DNA from: Ehretia macrophylla
Lineage: Eukaryota; Streptophyta; Magnoliopsida; Boraginales; Ehretiaceae
Reading direction: 5' to 3'
DNA: 64,000 nt
NCBI GenBank assembly: GCA_037974665.1
Contig: CM075783.1
Span: 20,120,762 to 20,184,761, forward strand
The position numbers were made by a program, and so were the translations under genes. Below the pieces are notes generated by a model, which saw nothing but the letters and a program-made list of their open reading frames with translations, searched no databases and was not told the DNA's origin. Positions within the stretch are counted from its first letter, which is position 1. Each line of letters begins with the position of its first letter. Shown piece by piece: positions 34,048 through 45,604 of this stretch.

Positions 34048-35365
34048 GAAAATCAAGTGATAAATAAACAAAGATATTGAAAGATAACCTCAACAAAAAT
34101 ACCTAAACAAGTTCCGGACGCCAGTATAGACGACCAGAATGTATAAGCAAGAAATGTTGACTTGAACAACATATAAAAAAAATATATATATTCAACAGGA
34201 AAAGTGATTCAGAGTAGAACAAGCACAAATTAGAAAGAAATTAACTCTTTTGAAGCAGAGAAAGTCTCAAAAGTTGTTGTAAACACAAGTGGTTCAATCA
34301 ATTACGAGTTTTGTGTCCCATTTTTTTACTAAAGTGGGCTTATTTTGTTAGCTACTTTGAAATATTTTGGACTTTTAAAACAAAACAAAAAAAAATTGAC
34401 CCGAATCACGAACGATTCAGTGAATCGTACGATTCACTAACAATTCACATAATTCGGTACCGATTCACTTGCGATTCACGATTCTCCTATCCGATTTGTA
34501 TCATTTTTTTAGTGAATTGTATCGAATCGTACGATTCTGATTACACTGCTTCTCACCACCAAGGGATATAGCTTCACTAGGACCATGCGGGTGATTAATG
34601 GGGAAGATGCTTGTTGCCTAGGAATTAAACAGAGCTTCTATTAGAAGAATCTCAAAGAGCAGGAAAAGTTAAGCAGAAGGTCTTTACTTACAATAGAAAA
34701 ACAGAAGATGTAGTTTTGTGCACTTGCCTTTTTAGCAAAGGTGGTAAATTGCATCATATATTCTCTCTAGAAAAGTAAGGGTTGGTATTCAAAATGTCCG
34801 GTCCCACCTATATTTATTACTTTCTCTAACATCGAGCTTACCTATCTCGACACATGTCAGTTTAGAATTGAGACATTTAAAAAGTCAAAAAGTACTGGAC
34901 TTTTTAAAGAATTTTTGGAAAAGTAATTGTATTTCAAGCACCGGGTGATAGATGTTCCAACCTAGCAACCCATATCCGGTAAAACAGTTATACAAAAGGT
35001 TTACTTCAGGAAGACTTAACTAGCAAAAATTGTTAACCACTAAACAAAAGACCAACTGCCCATAATCATCAGCAAACCTGTTTTGGTCTATTTGAGAGAA
35101 ACTGGATAGAATCTGGACTTCCAGTGATTTTCACAAAGAGCCACGTGAGGAGAGGTGGTATCATGAAGGACAAATTTATTGTTTCTCACTGCAGTATGCT
35201 TATGATTTCTTCTTTTCCATGCAATGTGCTTCTTTTACGAATTCATTCACTATACAAGAGATTTCACAGCTTACCCAACTATATGATACTCACCGACTTC
35301 ATCCACCAAATATCATCAAGACTATGTGAAAACAGTAGACTAGTTGTGAAGAATAATTGAAATTT
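34048..35365. other. Intergenic DNA between copies B and B2
   Basis: No coding feature supported. It contains the CGATTCAC-rich patch at 34402-34540 and otherwise unremarkable AT-rich sequence. Confidence 0.45.
34402..34540. repeat. Cluster of CGATTCAC/GTGAATCG motifs with perfect palindromes
   Basis: The heptamer GATTCAC, its reverse and near variants occur about ten times in 140 bp. 34419-34438 is a perfect 20-bp palindrome centred on CGTACG, and 34524-34537 is a 14-bp palindrome with the same core. The origin is unknown: it may be the end of an unclassified transposon or a decayed repeat. Confidence 0.6.
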
Positions 35366-36075
35366 CACAATGTTCGACTACAGATTTTCATCTCGCATAA
35401 CTAAAAGAATTGAAAAAACCGTGTTTTATGTCCAGGCCATTTAGGGGTAGAGCTGTCCCTTTTCGGTTACTCCAACTTTCTACGCTATAGAAAAAGTAAA
35501 GGGATGAGGAACTTATTGACCGGATTCGTAGGCCCTTTACTTGTGTACCCCTCTCATACTCTTTGTTTTGCTTTTTTTTTTTTTTTTTTTGATTAAGAGG
35601 GAGGCCTAAAGTCATACGTAGGTACAGATGTAGCCAGCGAGACTCGAGCTCACAAATACTACGAATATCATATCATTAAACCAAAGAGTATATTTGGCTT
35701 TGTTTTGCTTTATTATAGCTTCTTTCTTCTCACTCAGATACTTGCTTTTTGTTCAAGTTCTACGTGAAGATGTGGGAAGTGTTCTAATGGCTGAATTTTA
35801 TTTTATTGTCCTTCTGAAGGTATTTTTTATAAGTTCAATGTGCTTTAGTAAATTTATTTCACGAATTGGGTCATATATAGGTGGAAACACAAATGGAAAT
35901 ATAAAAGTAATTGAAATCCCTCTTGGGTTGTTGGGTACTGCTCTAGCTCAGTACTACATCCAAGAAAAATCCGTTTCTCTTCTCGTGCTGCTCTCCTCCT
36001 TTGCCGTTTATTGGCTAGCTAATCTAGCCATGACCTAACCTCGTACGGACTTGGGAATTTTCAACTTCATTATTG
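35366..36075 (+). pseudogene. Membrane-family copy B2, C-terminal remnant joined to promoter-like DNA
   Basis: 35385-35450 resembles the promoter region of copy C (CCGTGTTTTATGTCCAGGCCATTTAGG against CCGTGTTTGATGTCGAGGCTATTGAGG), but the N-terminal coding part is gone. Coding homology starts at about 35505 with LLTGFVGPLLVYPSHTLCF, is split by a SINE, and resumes through EIPLGLLGTALAQYYIQEKS and SSFAVYWLANLAMT. After this a TGACCTAA context introduces a stop, and homology ends at about 36075 (TDLGIFNFIIGAIV). The pieces cannot make the family protein. Confidence 0.7.
35572..35697 (-). mobile_element. tRNA-derived SINE, full length, with 11-bp target duplication
   Basis: It is flanked by CTTTGTTTTGC at 35561-35571 and 35698-35708. 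Poly-T at 35572-35590 is the reverse of a 3' poly-A tail. Read on the minus strand, the body carries a B-box-like GAGCTCGAGTCTC and a weak A-box-like TGGTTTAATGA at tRNA-like spacing. Total length is about 126 bp. The perfect duplication points to a recent insertion into pseudogene B2. Confidence 0.85.
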
Positions 36076-36620
36076 GTGCTATTGTTGAAAAGAGTATAAA
36101 CTCTACTCTAACAACTTAAACTTTTAGAATAGTTGATAATTTAACATGGTGTTGGATTTAAAAATCACCGCTACCCATTAGAACAACACAACTCAATTGC
36201 TCCCTCTAATCATATATTGAAGAGTGCAAGAATATTTTATCAAGCCATGATGGCTACAAACTCAACATGTATATACCGGCAAGTCAACAAATGTAACGAT
36301 TTGTTAGCTAATTTTGACTTAAACCAACAACTCAGAAGTCAGTCTAAAGCATTCCCGACTCCTCTATATGTGTTGAATATAATAAATAATATAATAATTT
36401 TTTCTTTAACAGTTTAAGTTTTTAGATGAGATGGTAACTTAATATTACCCATTTAAAAATATTTAAACTGTCCAATTAGTGCAAAGTTAAAAAAAATTAA
36501 CTCTGCCTGCACATGCGGGACGTGTTGAATATAATAAATAATATAATAAATCTCTCTCTAACAAGTTAAACTTTTAGAGGAAGTGGTAACTTAGTAACAA
36601 AATCTTTTAGAACAAGATAA
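36076..36620 (+). repeat. Unclassified repeat with three related AACTTTTAGA blocks
   Basis: Blocks resembling CTCTAACAAGTTAAACTTTTAGA occur at about 36100, 36400 and 36565. Two follow TTGAATATAATAAATAATATAATAA. The texture is that of decayed LTR sequence, but no paired ends or coding parts were found. Confidence 0.4.
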
Positions 36621-39000
36621 AGGGGTGTAATGTTCAGTAAATCAACTTTGCCTCCATATACCCGCAAACAAAAAAATGAAGAAAAAAGACCTAAGTTTCT
36701 TCATAGAAATCTTTTTTGTATTTCAACTTTTCTTAGTTTTTTATTTTTATTTTTGGCCCCTTCTACCTAAGCATGTTTCTGATATTGGGAAGTGCCATTT
36801 CAAGGAAGCTGAAATCGCCATCCAATTTGAATTCTAATGTCGTCCCGCTTAAGCATAACGAAGAGGAAATAGAACAAGAAGGGAAAGAAAGATGAAGATA
36901 AGTAAGAGACTAGCTTGTTTACGTTAGTGGATGGCGAGGTTGGTCAAACCTTAATCAATTCCCTATTTAATACATACTCAACTGTCTTGTATATATAGAG
37001 GTAAATAATTGGTAGGGTGAATAGCACGTGGTCCGCCATAAATGCATACGGCTCTTTTGTGATTGCAAAATCTCCTCCACACTCTCCTGTGGTCTATCAA
37101 TCAATGTATACACCCCTCCAACCCATGTTTCTGTCAAAGTTAATAACGGAATATGATAAAAGACTACTATACCCTTATTTTTAATTAGAAAAGAAAGAAA
37201 GCAACACACATTCTCTCTATATATATGTATACATATCACACAAACATATATAGATCGCATAGGATCCTTAATTGACAGATTCCGTATCTACACACACCTA
37301 TTTCTATGTCAGAATAGACTGTAATCACTGATTACAATATCCAATCTTTGATTAGGACTAACTGAATTGCACTAGCAAATTACAGGATCCCTAACACAAG
37401 ATAATTGTGGTGTCTCAGATCTAAGGACTAATTGCACAATTACACTGTATAACGAATTATTGACTAATCTAAGTAATTTGTTGTACTAGCAGTCATGTCC
37501 AGTCACTTATTCTCAACAAACACATATACATTCACTCTTACGATATGAGACTAATCGCTCAAATCAATATATCATATTATTTGGTTAGTAGACTGTATTC
37601 TAATCTTTTCGGATAAACTAACGTCCAATTAATTTATCCTACAATCGAGGATAATTTTAGAATATATTTATGAATATACACTTAAGGATAGAATCTATAA
37701 ATATTATTCTAAGCACTTTTATTTAAATAATTAATCACATTAAATGATAATTTAAATAAATTGTCCACATTGAATGTAAAATTAATTGACTTTTAGGGCA
37801 TATAATCCAACAGTAAGAACCAACTTATTTTCCGTTAATGGGCTTTGAGTTGATGGACAGGGGAATTGAAAAAATGAATAGTAACTAAAAATCTCTTGGT
37901 CCCTCTTTTCATTCAACACAAATGTACAAATTTCTTGTTACTATTATTTGACAAATATAAAAGTACATATTAAAAAGAGTGCAAATTGTAGAACATCATT
38001 TTCAAGTCGATCCATATGTAAAAGGCACTTCCGAAATACATAGTATACTTGTACAATTTTGGATTGGTAAGAATACCTTATATGAGGCTTCTAACTTTTT
38101 CATTGATGTATACATGGTAATTTTAGGTCGTCAACGAAAATTTCCCAAAAAAAAAAAAGGTCATCAACGAGAACAATTAAGTCAAGAGAATTCTATAAGA
38201 ATATAAAGCTTTTTTAACGTTATTCCAGTGTCTTCGTAGAAATTCAACTTCTATTGATTATTATTACTTTAGGCTAACCTTTTGAAAATTTGTCTACTAA
38301 CCCCCACTGATATGTGATATCTAGTTCACTTTTGCCTTGTAAACATGTTTGACCATTGGGCTTGGACGCAATGATCAAATGTCCATTAAAATCTGCAACC
38401 TGTGGAAAATTCTATAGTTACCAGCTATGACCAACTTGAAGTTTTTTCTAATGGGAAAATTGTGCAAGCAGCTCTCTTATTTTTTTAAAATTTAAATTTA
38501 TTTTTACTATTTAGACTCAGTCAATTGAATTCATAATATTTTTAAAAAAATTTGAATTTAATCCCAACTGTACAGGATTTAGTTAAATTAAAACGAAAAC
38601 TTAGTTACTTGCAACTACTGTTTGGGCGACAAAATTAGAAATTATTAAATGTTCAATGGGAAACTATTAAATGTTTGTTAAACATTTTTTCAACATGAGA
38701 TACACTCATCTACCGAAGCAAAAGACGATAATTATTATTATTTTTTTGGTCAATAAAGAAGACGATAATTAAACTAGGAAAAATTTTGTTGTGTACAAAA
38801 CTTGGAGGTCTTACATAACTGCAATGCGTTTAGCAAAAAGCGCTCACTTAAAAATGAAAAAAAATAAAATAAAAAGAACTGGTATGTCTATCAACATACC
38901 TTCTCATACCCCGTTCTCTCTCTTTTTACCATAACTTGTAGACATTAGCTTTATCAAGTATTGTACTGCCATTTAATTTTTTATGGTAATTTCTTTTTTT
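36621..39000. other. Intergenic DNA, about 2.4 kb without a supported gene
   Basis: AT-rich with scattered short open frames and none of recognisable family. CTAATTGCA/CAATTACA motifs recur around 37360-37450. The only ordered feature is the approach to the promoter region of copy C. Confidence 0.5.
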
Positions 39001-39202
39001 TGGGATTGTTCTGCAATGAATAAAGGAGTTTAGAATTACACTTTTTACTGATTATCACGTCAACAAACCGTATGTATGATCATGTCAGCAAACCGTCTTT
39101 CTAGTAATCTTAATTTCTAAAAAATTAACAACAAATTTGTCATCCCGCATAAAAAAACAAAAAAAAATTGCAAAACCGTGTTTGATGTCGAGGCTATTGA
39201 GG

Positions 39203-39211
39203 CATAAAAAG
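39203..39211 (+). promoter_or_regulatory. TATA-like box of the intact membrane gene
   Basis: CATAAAAAG followed by AAGCCCTTCTTCAT. The same block precedes copy A (29583) and copy D (49462, TATAAAAAG). It lies 85-90 bp before the start codon, and the conservation extends about 50 bp upstream (ACCGTGTTTGATGTCGAGG). Confidence 0.55.
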
Positions 39212-39295
39212 AAGCCCTTCTTCATAACCAACATACTATCCCTCTGACATCGATTTCTAGCTTTTAACTTACAGTATTCACCTTCCATTTTTAAT

Positions 39296-40315
39296 ATGGA
39301 ATTTTCCTCGCTTTGGTACTTGCCCTTTTGGTCCATCATCAGTCAGGTATCTCTAGTAATCGCATTTTTTGTTTCAACTAAAGTCGGTACTAATTGTTTT
39401 GATCCAACATCAGTCGCTCTTCTTTTGTTTCCTTTATCTATTCATGCAATCTTTTCATCATTTTATGCCTTGTTTCTACGACCTATGATGGAGACTAGCC
39501 TGAACAATCCAGATATTAAATCTGTGGTTGTTTGGGTCAGTATTAGGCTTTCTCTGAAAATGATCGTATTTGTATTTCACATCAATTGGTATCGGTTTTT
39601 CCGGGGCTTTTCTAACTTCGACGTCGTAAGCGGAGTGCTTTCGATTCCATGGATACTCTGTTTCTATTACTTCCTCTTTGTACGCTTAGTAAAAAGCATA
39701 GAGTTGGGAGAATTATTAACTGGATTTGTAGGCCCTTTTGTCGTGTACCCCTTTCATTCTCTTTGTTTTGCTTTATCTACAGTTTCTCTTTTCTTAATTT
39801 TACACTTTGCTTCTTGTCAAGGCCTATCTGAAGCTATGGAAAATTGTCCATTTGATATATGTTTTTATTTAATGATGCTTTTCATTGCATTTTTCTTAGT
39901 TGTATACATTCCCCTGCATATTGAAGAAACCCGGTCAGGTAAATTGATAGATATACTTGAAATCCCTCTTTTTATGTTGGGTGGCCTTCTAGCTCACAAC
40001 TTCATCCAAGAAAAGTCGGTTTGTCTTCTGCTGATGCTCTCCTCAGGTGCCTGTTATTTGCTAGCTAACCTCGCCATGACACAACCTGCAACTGACTTGG
40101 GAATTTTTAACTTTTTTATTGGTGCTATTTTGGATTGTGCACTAAGTCTCTATGGTCTCAGCAAATTTACCTGGATTGCTTTTGTTTATTGTGTTGTCCT
40201 TGGGCTCGTGCGAAGGAAGTTGAAGTCCGTGACACTGCGTTATCCAGACCGAAAAACTATCATGAGGAATTGTATAAAACTAGAAAAAGAGATATGGAAG
40301 GCGGATTTTAATTGA
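39296..40315 (+). CDS. Multi-pass membrane protein of unrecognised family, intact copy C
   Basis: A single-exon ORF of 339 residues and the only undamaged member of the local family. I do not recognise the family. About nine to ten hydrophobic segments are visible, at roughly residues 10-28, 40-61, 76-95, 115-131, 141-170, 185-206, 221-235, 240-260, 267-285 and 290-305. The short basic C-terminus is KLKSVTLRYP followed by KTIMRNCIKLEKEIWKADFN. Segments conserved among all copies are MEFSSLWYL, ELLTGFVGPF.VYPFHSLCF, EIPL..LGGLLAH..IQEKS, LANLAM.QPATDLGIF and GAILDCALSLYGL. No signal peptide separate from TM1, no catalytic motif and no known transporter signature were seen. The start codon is fixed by conservation with copies A, B and D and by the upstream TATA-like box. 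Membrane location is inferred from hydrophobicity; the substrate or role is unknown. Confidence 0.75.
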   Translation: MEFSSLWYLPFWSIISQVSLVIAFFVSTKVGTNCFDPTSVALLLFPLSIHAIFSSFYALFLRPMMETSLNNPDIKSVVVWVSIRLSLKMIVFVFHINWYRFFRGFSNFDVVSGVLSIPWILCFYYFLFVRLVKSIELGELLTGFVGPFVVYPFHSLCFALSTVSLFLILHFASCQGLSEAMENCPFDICFYLMMLFIAFFLVVYIPLHIEETRSGKLIDILEIPLFMLGGLLAHNFIQEKSVCLLLMLSSGACYLLANLAMTQPATDLGIFNFFIGAILDCALSLYGLSKFTWIAFVYCVVLGLVRRKLKSVTLRYPDRKTIMRNCIKLEKEIWKADFN

Positions 40316-40559
40316 ATCTCTTGTACGTTATATGCGGCCAAGTTAAATCTGGTAAAGAAGTTGCAGGAAAGGAGGAAGAAAGCAAAACACAAGCTTATTG
40401 AGAGGATCTGATGTAGCAAAAGATACGAGCTAGGAAAACTTTTCAAAAAATTTGGCGGACTGTCAGTCTCTCTAATATATTGAGTGGATCCTACACATGT
40501 AGAATTCACTTTATGTAAGTATTGTTTTGACCCGTCAAACTTTTTGAAATTTTTTTTAA
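40316..40559. other. Probable 3' untranslated region of copy C
   Basis: GTTATATGCGGCCAAGT followed by AGGAAGAAAGCAAA is shared with the DNA downstream of copy A (about 31580-31640), supporting common descent of the 3' flanks. No clear polyadenylation signal was fixed. Confidence 0.4.
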
Positions 40560-40655
40560 AATATTAAGCTAGCTTTTATGGTAGACTTATTGACTGGATT
40601 TGTAGGCCCTTTCCCGTGCACCCCTTTCATTCTCTTTGCTTTGCTTAAAGTCATC
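40560..40655 (+). pseudogene. Short membrane-family fragment downstream of copy C
   Basis: Encodes VDLLTGFVGPFPVHPFHSLC with frame disturbance, matching about residues 137-158 of the intact copy. It mirrors the fragment at 31600-31826, so the fragment predates the duplication that made A and C. Confidence 0.6.
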
Positions 40656-40854
40656 AAAATGTATATATATATATATATATCATTATTATTCCTTTTCATG
40701 TTTCAGTCATCCAAAAATTAGGTGCAACTTTTTACGATGCATAAGCACACTACTACTTGGACAACTTTTTCCCGTGATTGTTTGACGAGAAGAGATTAAT
40801 AATAGTATATTTTTAAACTTCGAGTAACTAAAACATAAAAATAAAATAAAAAAG

Positions 40855-41274
40855 TGTTAGAATATATACTTTTTTACATCGGAAAAATAGAAATTTTAAA
40901 ATCATTTTATAAGATTTGGGGTTACTCCACTTAACACCAATTAGTTTTAGAATAAAATCTTAGTTATTTTAACATAGTATCAGAACTGGACCAAACTTAT
41001 TTATCTTTCGCGTGTATCTCACACATGTTTAATCTCCCATGTGCTAACCTTTCGACGTGTGTTCAATCTCTTCCACATGCAGCCCTTTCCACGTGTGTGA
41101 TTCAATATTCCACGTGTGATCCCTCTTAAAATCAAGTGACACATGAGAGGGAGTATTAAAATATACACTTATCCCACATTGAAAAATCATAAATTCTTAG
41201 ACCACTTTATAAAATTATGGATTACTCCACTTAGCGTCAATTAATTTTAAGATGCAATCTCAGTTATCTTAATA
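40855..41274 (+). mobile_element. TRIM retroelement with ~120-bp LTRs
   Basis: LTRs are 40855-40974 (TGTTAGAATATA...TTTTAACA) and 41154-41274. Next to the first is a primer-binding site, TAGTATCAGAACTGG (40975-40989), and before the second a purine tract (GAGAGGGAG). The interior is about 180 bp and non-coding. Flanks AAAAG and AGAAG suggest a 5-bp duplication with one mismatch. The pattern of TGTTAGAATAT, CCACATT and TACTCCACTTA is typical of a TRIM family widespread in eudicots. Non-coding by nature; LTR divergence suggests an old copy. Confidence 0.8.
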
Positions 41275-41879
41275 AGAAGCAGCAGTATTATAGACTAATA
41301 ATCAAATCCTTGTGTACTTTTGTACTATCAAAGAGGAGTTTTTCATAGATTATTTATTGTGTTCAACACGACCCGCACGTGTAGGTTGGATTTGTTTTTT
41401 ATTCTTGCACGTCAAAATGTTTTTAATGTTTTTAAATAGGTAGCGGAAAGACTTGAAACCAACTTGCACGTGTAAGCGAGATTTGTTTTTGACCTTTATA
41501 CATGGAGAGTTTTTAATATTTTTAAATAAGTGACGGAGAAACTATTTAGTAACTTGGGCTCTATACCATGTTAACAAAAATGAGGTTCTATCTTAAATCA
41601 GTTGGTACTAGAAACAGTAGTTCAAGATCGTATATGATAAACTTAGAGTTTATGACTTTTCTATGTAAATAAAAGTATGTTTCAACATCCATCCTCACAT
41701 GTGACTCAGCAAGAATCGAGAGCCTACATTTACGGACATACGAACAGCAGTAATCATCAAATCACTGCATACTTTAAAACAAAATTCGAAACATATCTTA
41801 TAGATGCAAATTTTATCAAAATATCAAGCTATGCTTTGACTTACTGAATTGGTATCACTTCGTCAACACATGAGAAGGG
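41275..41879. other. Intergenic DNA with a diverged ~110-bp direct repeat
   Basis: Two diverged blocks with TGCACGTGTA, TTTGTTTTT and TTTTTAA.(G/A)TTTTTAAATA lie at about 41385-41450 and 41470-41530. No gene supported. Confidence 0.45.
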
Positions 41880-42600
41880 AGAAAAATGGCTATATTTTGT
41901 GTAGTATGAATGCAGCGCGAGATCACTGTGACTGTGTGTGTAACATGATTGTTTCACCTAATATTCATTCTGCTCAGCATCACTATTAAAAACAAACTTA
42001 CCTATCAACTACCACCATGCAATGAAAGAGATAAATAAGAGGATGTTAGGAAAGAGAAAGAAAGGGATATGGTACTTATTATATAGAATATATACCCAAT
42101 AACACGATGGCCATTTATTTGGGTAATTAATATTAGTCAATCTTATAGTAGAATTTGTTGTTAACTAGTATGAAGACGACAAAAGAACTCATTATCCCCC
42201 ATACAATTTTAGTTGACTTTTATCTATTTTATTTAGGGTTGTTTACTGCCTTTTATATCGAATACTAGTTTGAAGACTTCAACCCTTAGTTGATCATAGG
42301 ATGATAATTATTGTGAATCCTAGGTTTTAGTCCCAGGGTGGTTGTGAAAATGACAAGCGAGGATGAATTGTACATCGTTAGGCCATTCTCAGTTGTTGTT
42401 CGAGTGACAAGCCAAGATATGAAAAATGTTTTCCTAAAGCCACTAGCAATTTGGTTTAACAATATGATTCTCGTTTTAAATGGAGAGGTCTAGAGACCTT
42501 AAAATGTTTTCATGGTTTGGCCACCTTGATTTGAGGATCCTTCCAAACAACACCATGTATGTCATATCTTCGTCGCTGACTATGTTCTCAAACAAGCACT
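41880..42600 (+). repeat. Dispersed repeat R, forward copy
   Basis: Shares long near-identical stretches with 62885-63575: AGTATGAATGCAGCGCGAG, CCTATCAACTACCACCATGC, AATAACACGATGGCCATTTA, TCAATCTTATAGTAGAATTT, TTGATCATAGGATGATAATT and GACAAGCCAAGATATGAAAA. It continues to CCTTCCAAACAACACCATGT, as at 62840. No conserved frame, so it is probably a non-coding mobile element or a duplicated gene flank. Confidence 0.65.
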
Positions 42601-42830
42601 TCTTCCTTGGTTTTAAGGTCATATCTTAGTCATCTCTTTCGCATCTCTTTCGCTTTTTCCGAATTCATCATTAAACACGCCAAAAGTATCAATTCTTTGT
42701 TTGGTAGGTTTATAGTGGCCTGAGAGCTGTGGTTGATTCCAATTAAATATCAAATGCATCTGTTTTGGATGTAAATTGATAAGCATTGTTATGTTTCTTT
42801 TGTCTCAAAGATAGAACACATTGGAAAATA
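42601..42830. other. Intergenic DNA
   Basis: The motif (G)GAT(A/G)TA.ATTGAT(A/G)A.CATTGTTATGTT at about 42760 recurs at about 60700, showing that the duplicated neighbourhood extends beyond repeat R. Confidence 0.4.
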
Positions 42831-43830
42831 ACGTAATTAGTCCTTATTTTTTTCTCAAAATTTAATTTTATCCTTATTATTTTCAAAATATTTTCAATTT
42901 AGTCCTTACTATCAAGATCTCAGTTAATTCTAACGAAAAACGTATGAAATGCCTAAATTTCCGTTACATAATTAACAAAATTACCAACATATCCTTTAAA
43001 TATATATCATAGTCATCCTTATTATTTCACAAAATATTCAAATTAGTCCATTCTGTTTTGCAAAATATTCAATTTACTCCCTTTTATTTTACAAATATTC
43101 AACTTAGTCTCTATTACAAAAACACATACACAACCACACAAATACACATAGCCACACATACACACAATCACAAAAGTAGATGATTAGTCCAAGTTCATAA
43201 AATATAAAAATAGAGTGACAAATAACAAATTTATAGAAAGTTACAATCTCCACCATGGAATAATGCATTGACACGCCTTCATTGTTGTTGTTCTTCAATA
43301 TATGCTTATGATGACGACTTTTATATTTATATGCATTTTGATGACTTTGATGACTATGTTTTACATAATTTATTGTGAACTTTTTTGGATTACCGATTAG
43401 AAAAAATTATTTGTTTTTGCCGTGCTGACAAATATTCAGAGGTTTTTTTAAACTGTTTTCGTAACATGGATTAAATTGAAAATATTGTCAAATAATAGGG
43501 GCAAAACTGATATATAAAAAACTTTGGAGACTATTGCGAATCTTTTGTTAAATATTGAGGATTACTTTGAATTTTACATGAAAAATAATAAAAATTAAAT
43601 TGAAAGATTTAATAATTTTCCAAATATGCCCCATCGGGAACAATGGTTACATGCATAGCACATGACCAATTTTTCATTTGATTTGACTGAGATTTTGACA
43701 TTAGGGACTAAAGATAATTTTTTTCGGAAAACAATAGGGAGTAAATTAAATAACTTTGAACAATATGAACGAATTTAAAATTTTGAATAACCAGTAGGGA
43801 CACTTTATGCAATTTTTTCAAAAAATGTAA
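42831..43830. mobile_element. Possible foldback/MULE-like element, diverged
   Basis: The left part contains several TTAGTCC(T/A)TA and CAAAATATTCAA units; the right part contains inverted counterparts (AATAGGG.GTAAATT, TAGGGACTAAAGA). The arrangement resembles the smaller element at 31827-32082, but the ends are not sharp. Confidence 0.35.
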
Positions 43831-43869
43831 TTGCAAATAATATCAAGGAAATATATGTGGCTTGGCTTG

Positions 43870-44460
43870 AGCACTACTAGAGATCCCTTACTGGGCAACG
43901 CAAGCAAGCCTTAATAGGATGGAAAAATCCACTCCATGGCTTCAAGCTAAATATGGATGGATGTTCGAAGTCTAATCCTGGTCTTGCCACAGCTGGTGTC
44001 ATGTGAAATGTTCAAGGAAACTTTGTGAAAGGTTTCCTTCTCAATTAGGGGATCGCCATCAACATGAAAGCTGAGCTGAGCGTGTTGTAGGAAGGTCTCA
44101 AACTGCCTGAATAAATGAATATTGAAGATCTGATCATTGAAACAGACTCATTAACGGCAGTCAAGCTTATTACATGCATTAGACCCATAGTCCCCTACGC
44201 ATTCTTATTGAAAACTGTCAATGTATTCTTCAAAGACACTCGAGTTTTCAACTACATCATATTTATCGGGAAGCTAATTCTTGTGTTGATTGATTAGACA
44301 ATCTTGGAATACCTCTTGGTATCCCAACCCTTGACCATATACCTGACCAATTACATTTTCTCCTAGATAGGAATGGAAAGGGAACAAGAACTCCTAAGAT
44401 GATCAGTTAAATCCTTACTAACTATTGCCTTCTCCTGATTTTTTAAAAAGAAAAAGTATG
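43870..44460 (+). pseudogene. LINE RNase H-like domain remnant
   Basis: The plus strand encodes an RVT_3/RNase H-like pattern: GWKNPLHGFKLNMDGCSKSN, then GLATAGVM, FVKGFLLN, GIAINMKAELSVL, EGLKLPE and LIIETDSLTAVKLI, with several in-frame stops. After a frame change it continues with EANSCVDWLDNLG (about 44270-44310). An A-rich stretch after TTTTTTAAAAAG at about 44440-44455 may be the tail. It is the 3' end of an L1-type plant LINE, clearly inactive. Confidence 0.75.
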
Positions 44461-44999
44461 CCCGCTACAAAAAAGTGAAACTGGACCAATTTAAGTGCCC
44501 TATTCATTTCAAGGGTAACCATCCAAATAATTATGGCTACCTAGCCCACGAGGTTGACCGTATCGAGAATAGTGGTGATTTCAAGGTTTGAGCTTAGTCT
44601 AATATTAAATTGAGGATCTTCATTCCAAAACCTAACCTAAAAGACATAAATTTTTGAAAAGGAGTTTCATCGACATATTAACCTAAAGTACTAAGCCACA
44701 TAGGCAAGCAAGGAAAATAATGGATGGGTAAAACCCACCATTATACTAACAAAATACTAATAGAAGTATTGTAACAATGATTGATAAAGTACAAAATTTC
44801 AGCCTATGCTATCACCTTTTAATAGTATAGACCAAATTTGGAAAGGGTGAATAGTTAGTCTTCAAGGGGTTTAGTGCAGTAGTGAATAACAACAACTCAT
44901 TGTGATTAAAGTTTATTTATTCAAATTTATATTCTCTCGTCACAAATATTATTTGGCATTTGATTGATCTGATATATCTATTGGCACGTGTCGTTAATT
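44461..44999. other. Intergenic DNA
   Basis: No gene or element recognised. Confidence 0.4.
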
Positions 45000-45604
45000 A
45001 CACCAAGAAGTTATAACCTTAGGATAGATCCAAATAATTGTTTAAAATGAGTTCCTTATTGACATGGCATGGCACCCTGGCTCCGAGCCAAGGAACAATC
45101 ATCCTTGGAGGACTTGTTGGTGTAGTTGAGGGATTTTCTGACCTGTAGGAGTCAACCTTGAGGCTAGTAATTAGGTCGGGCATGTGTGCTCGAGTTCGCC
45201 TTTACACCTTGCAAGCCTACAAGTCAATAAGATGTCCCAAGGTCCTCTAAGAGAGGACTGCTCGAAGGAGCTCCACAATGAATAGAAGCCCGGCTCAAGA
45301 ACATAGTAGTCCTTGGCATGCAAGTAACAACATGAATAGTTATCCATAAGTCTGGAAAAATAGGAAAGTAAGTCCAATATAAATATCCCATCAAATCAAT
45401 GGCAAAAGATAACTCATTCTACCCTGAACTCTCTTTGTTTACATGCATAAACCCTTCCAATCAATTATAGATTACTGACTTGAACGTTAGAGGGATCGTT
45501 CGAAATTAAGCTCACGCCCACGTTATTTCTTTTTGCAGGTTCCTAGCTCAAGGGTCCTTAGAAAGCAGCTCATTGAGTTTTTACGTAACACTTATTATAA
45601 TAAA
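45000..45604 (+). repeat. Probable LTR remnant of a gypsy-type element
   Basis: A TATAAATA box-like site (about 45379-45386) is followed by TGACTTGAACGTTAGAGGGATCGTTCG (two overlapping motifs under 20 bp each: TGACTTGAACGTTAGAGG and AGGGATCGTTCG), a feature of the 3' part of many plant gypsy LTRs. No paired LTR or coding part is present; possibly a solo or truncated LTR. Confidence 0.35.

Noticed and set aside
36967-37260. 97-aa minus-strand frame
   Set aside because: No homology recognised, biased composition and no conserved context; treated as a chance frame.
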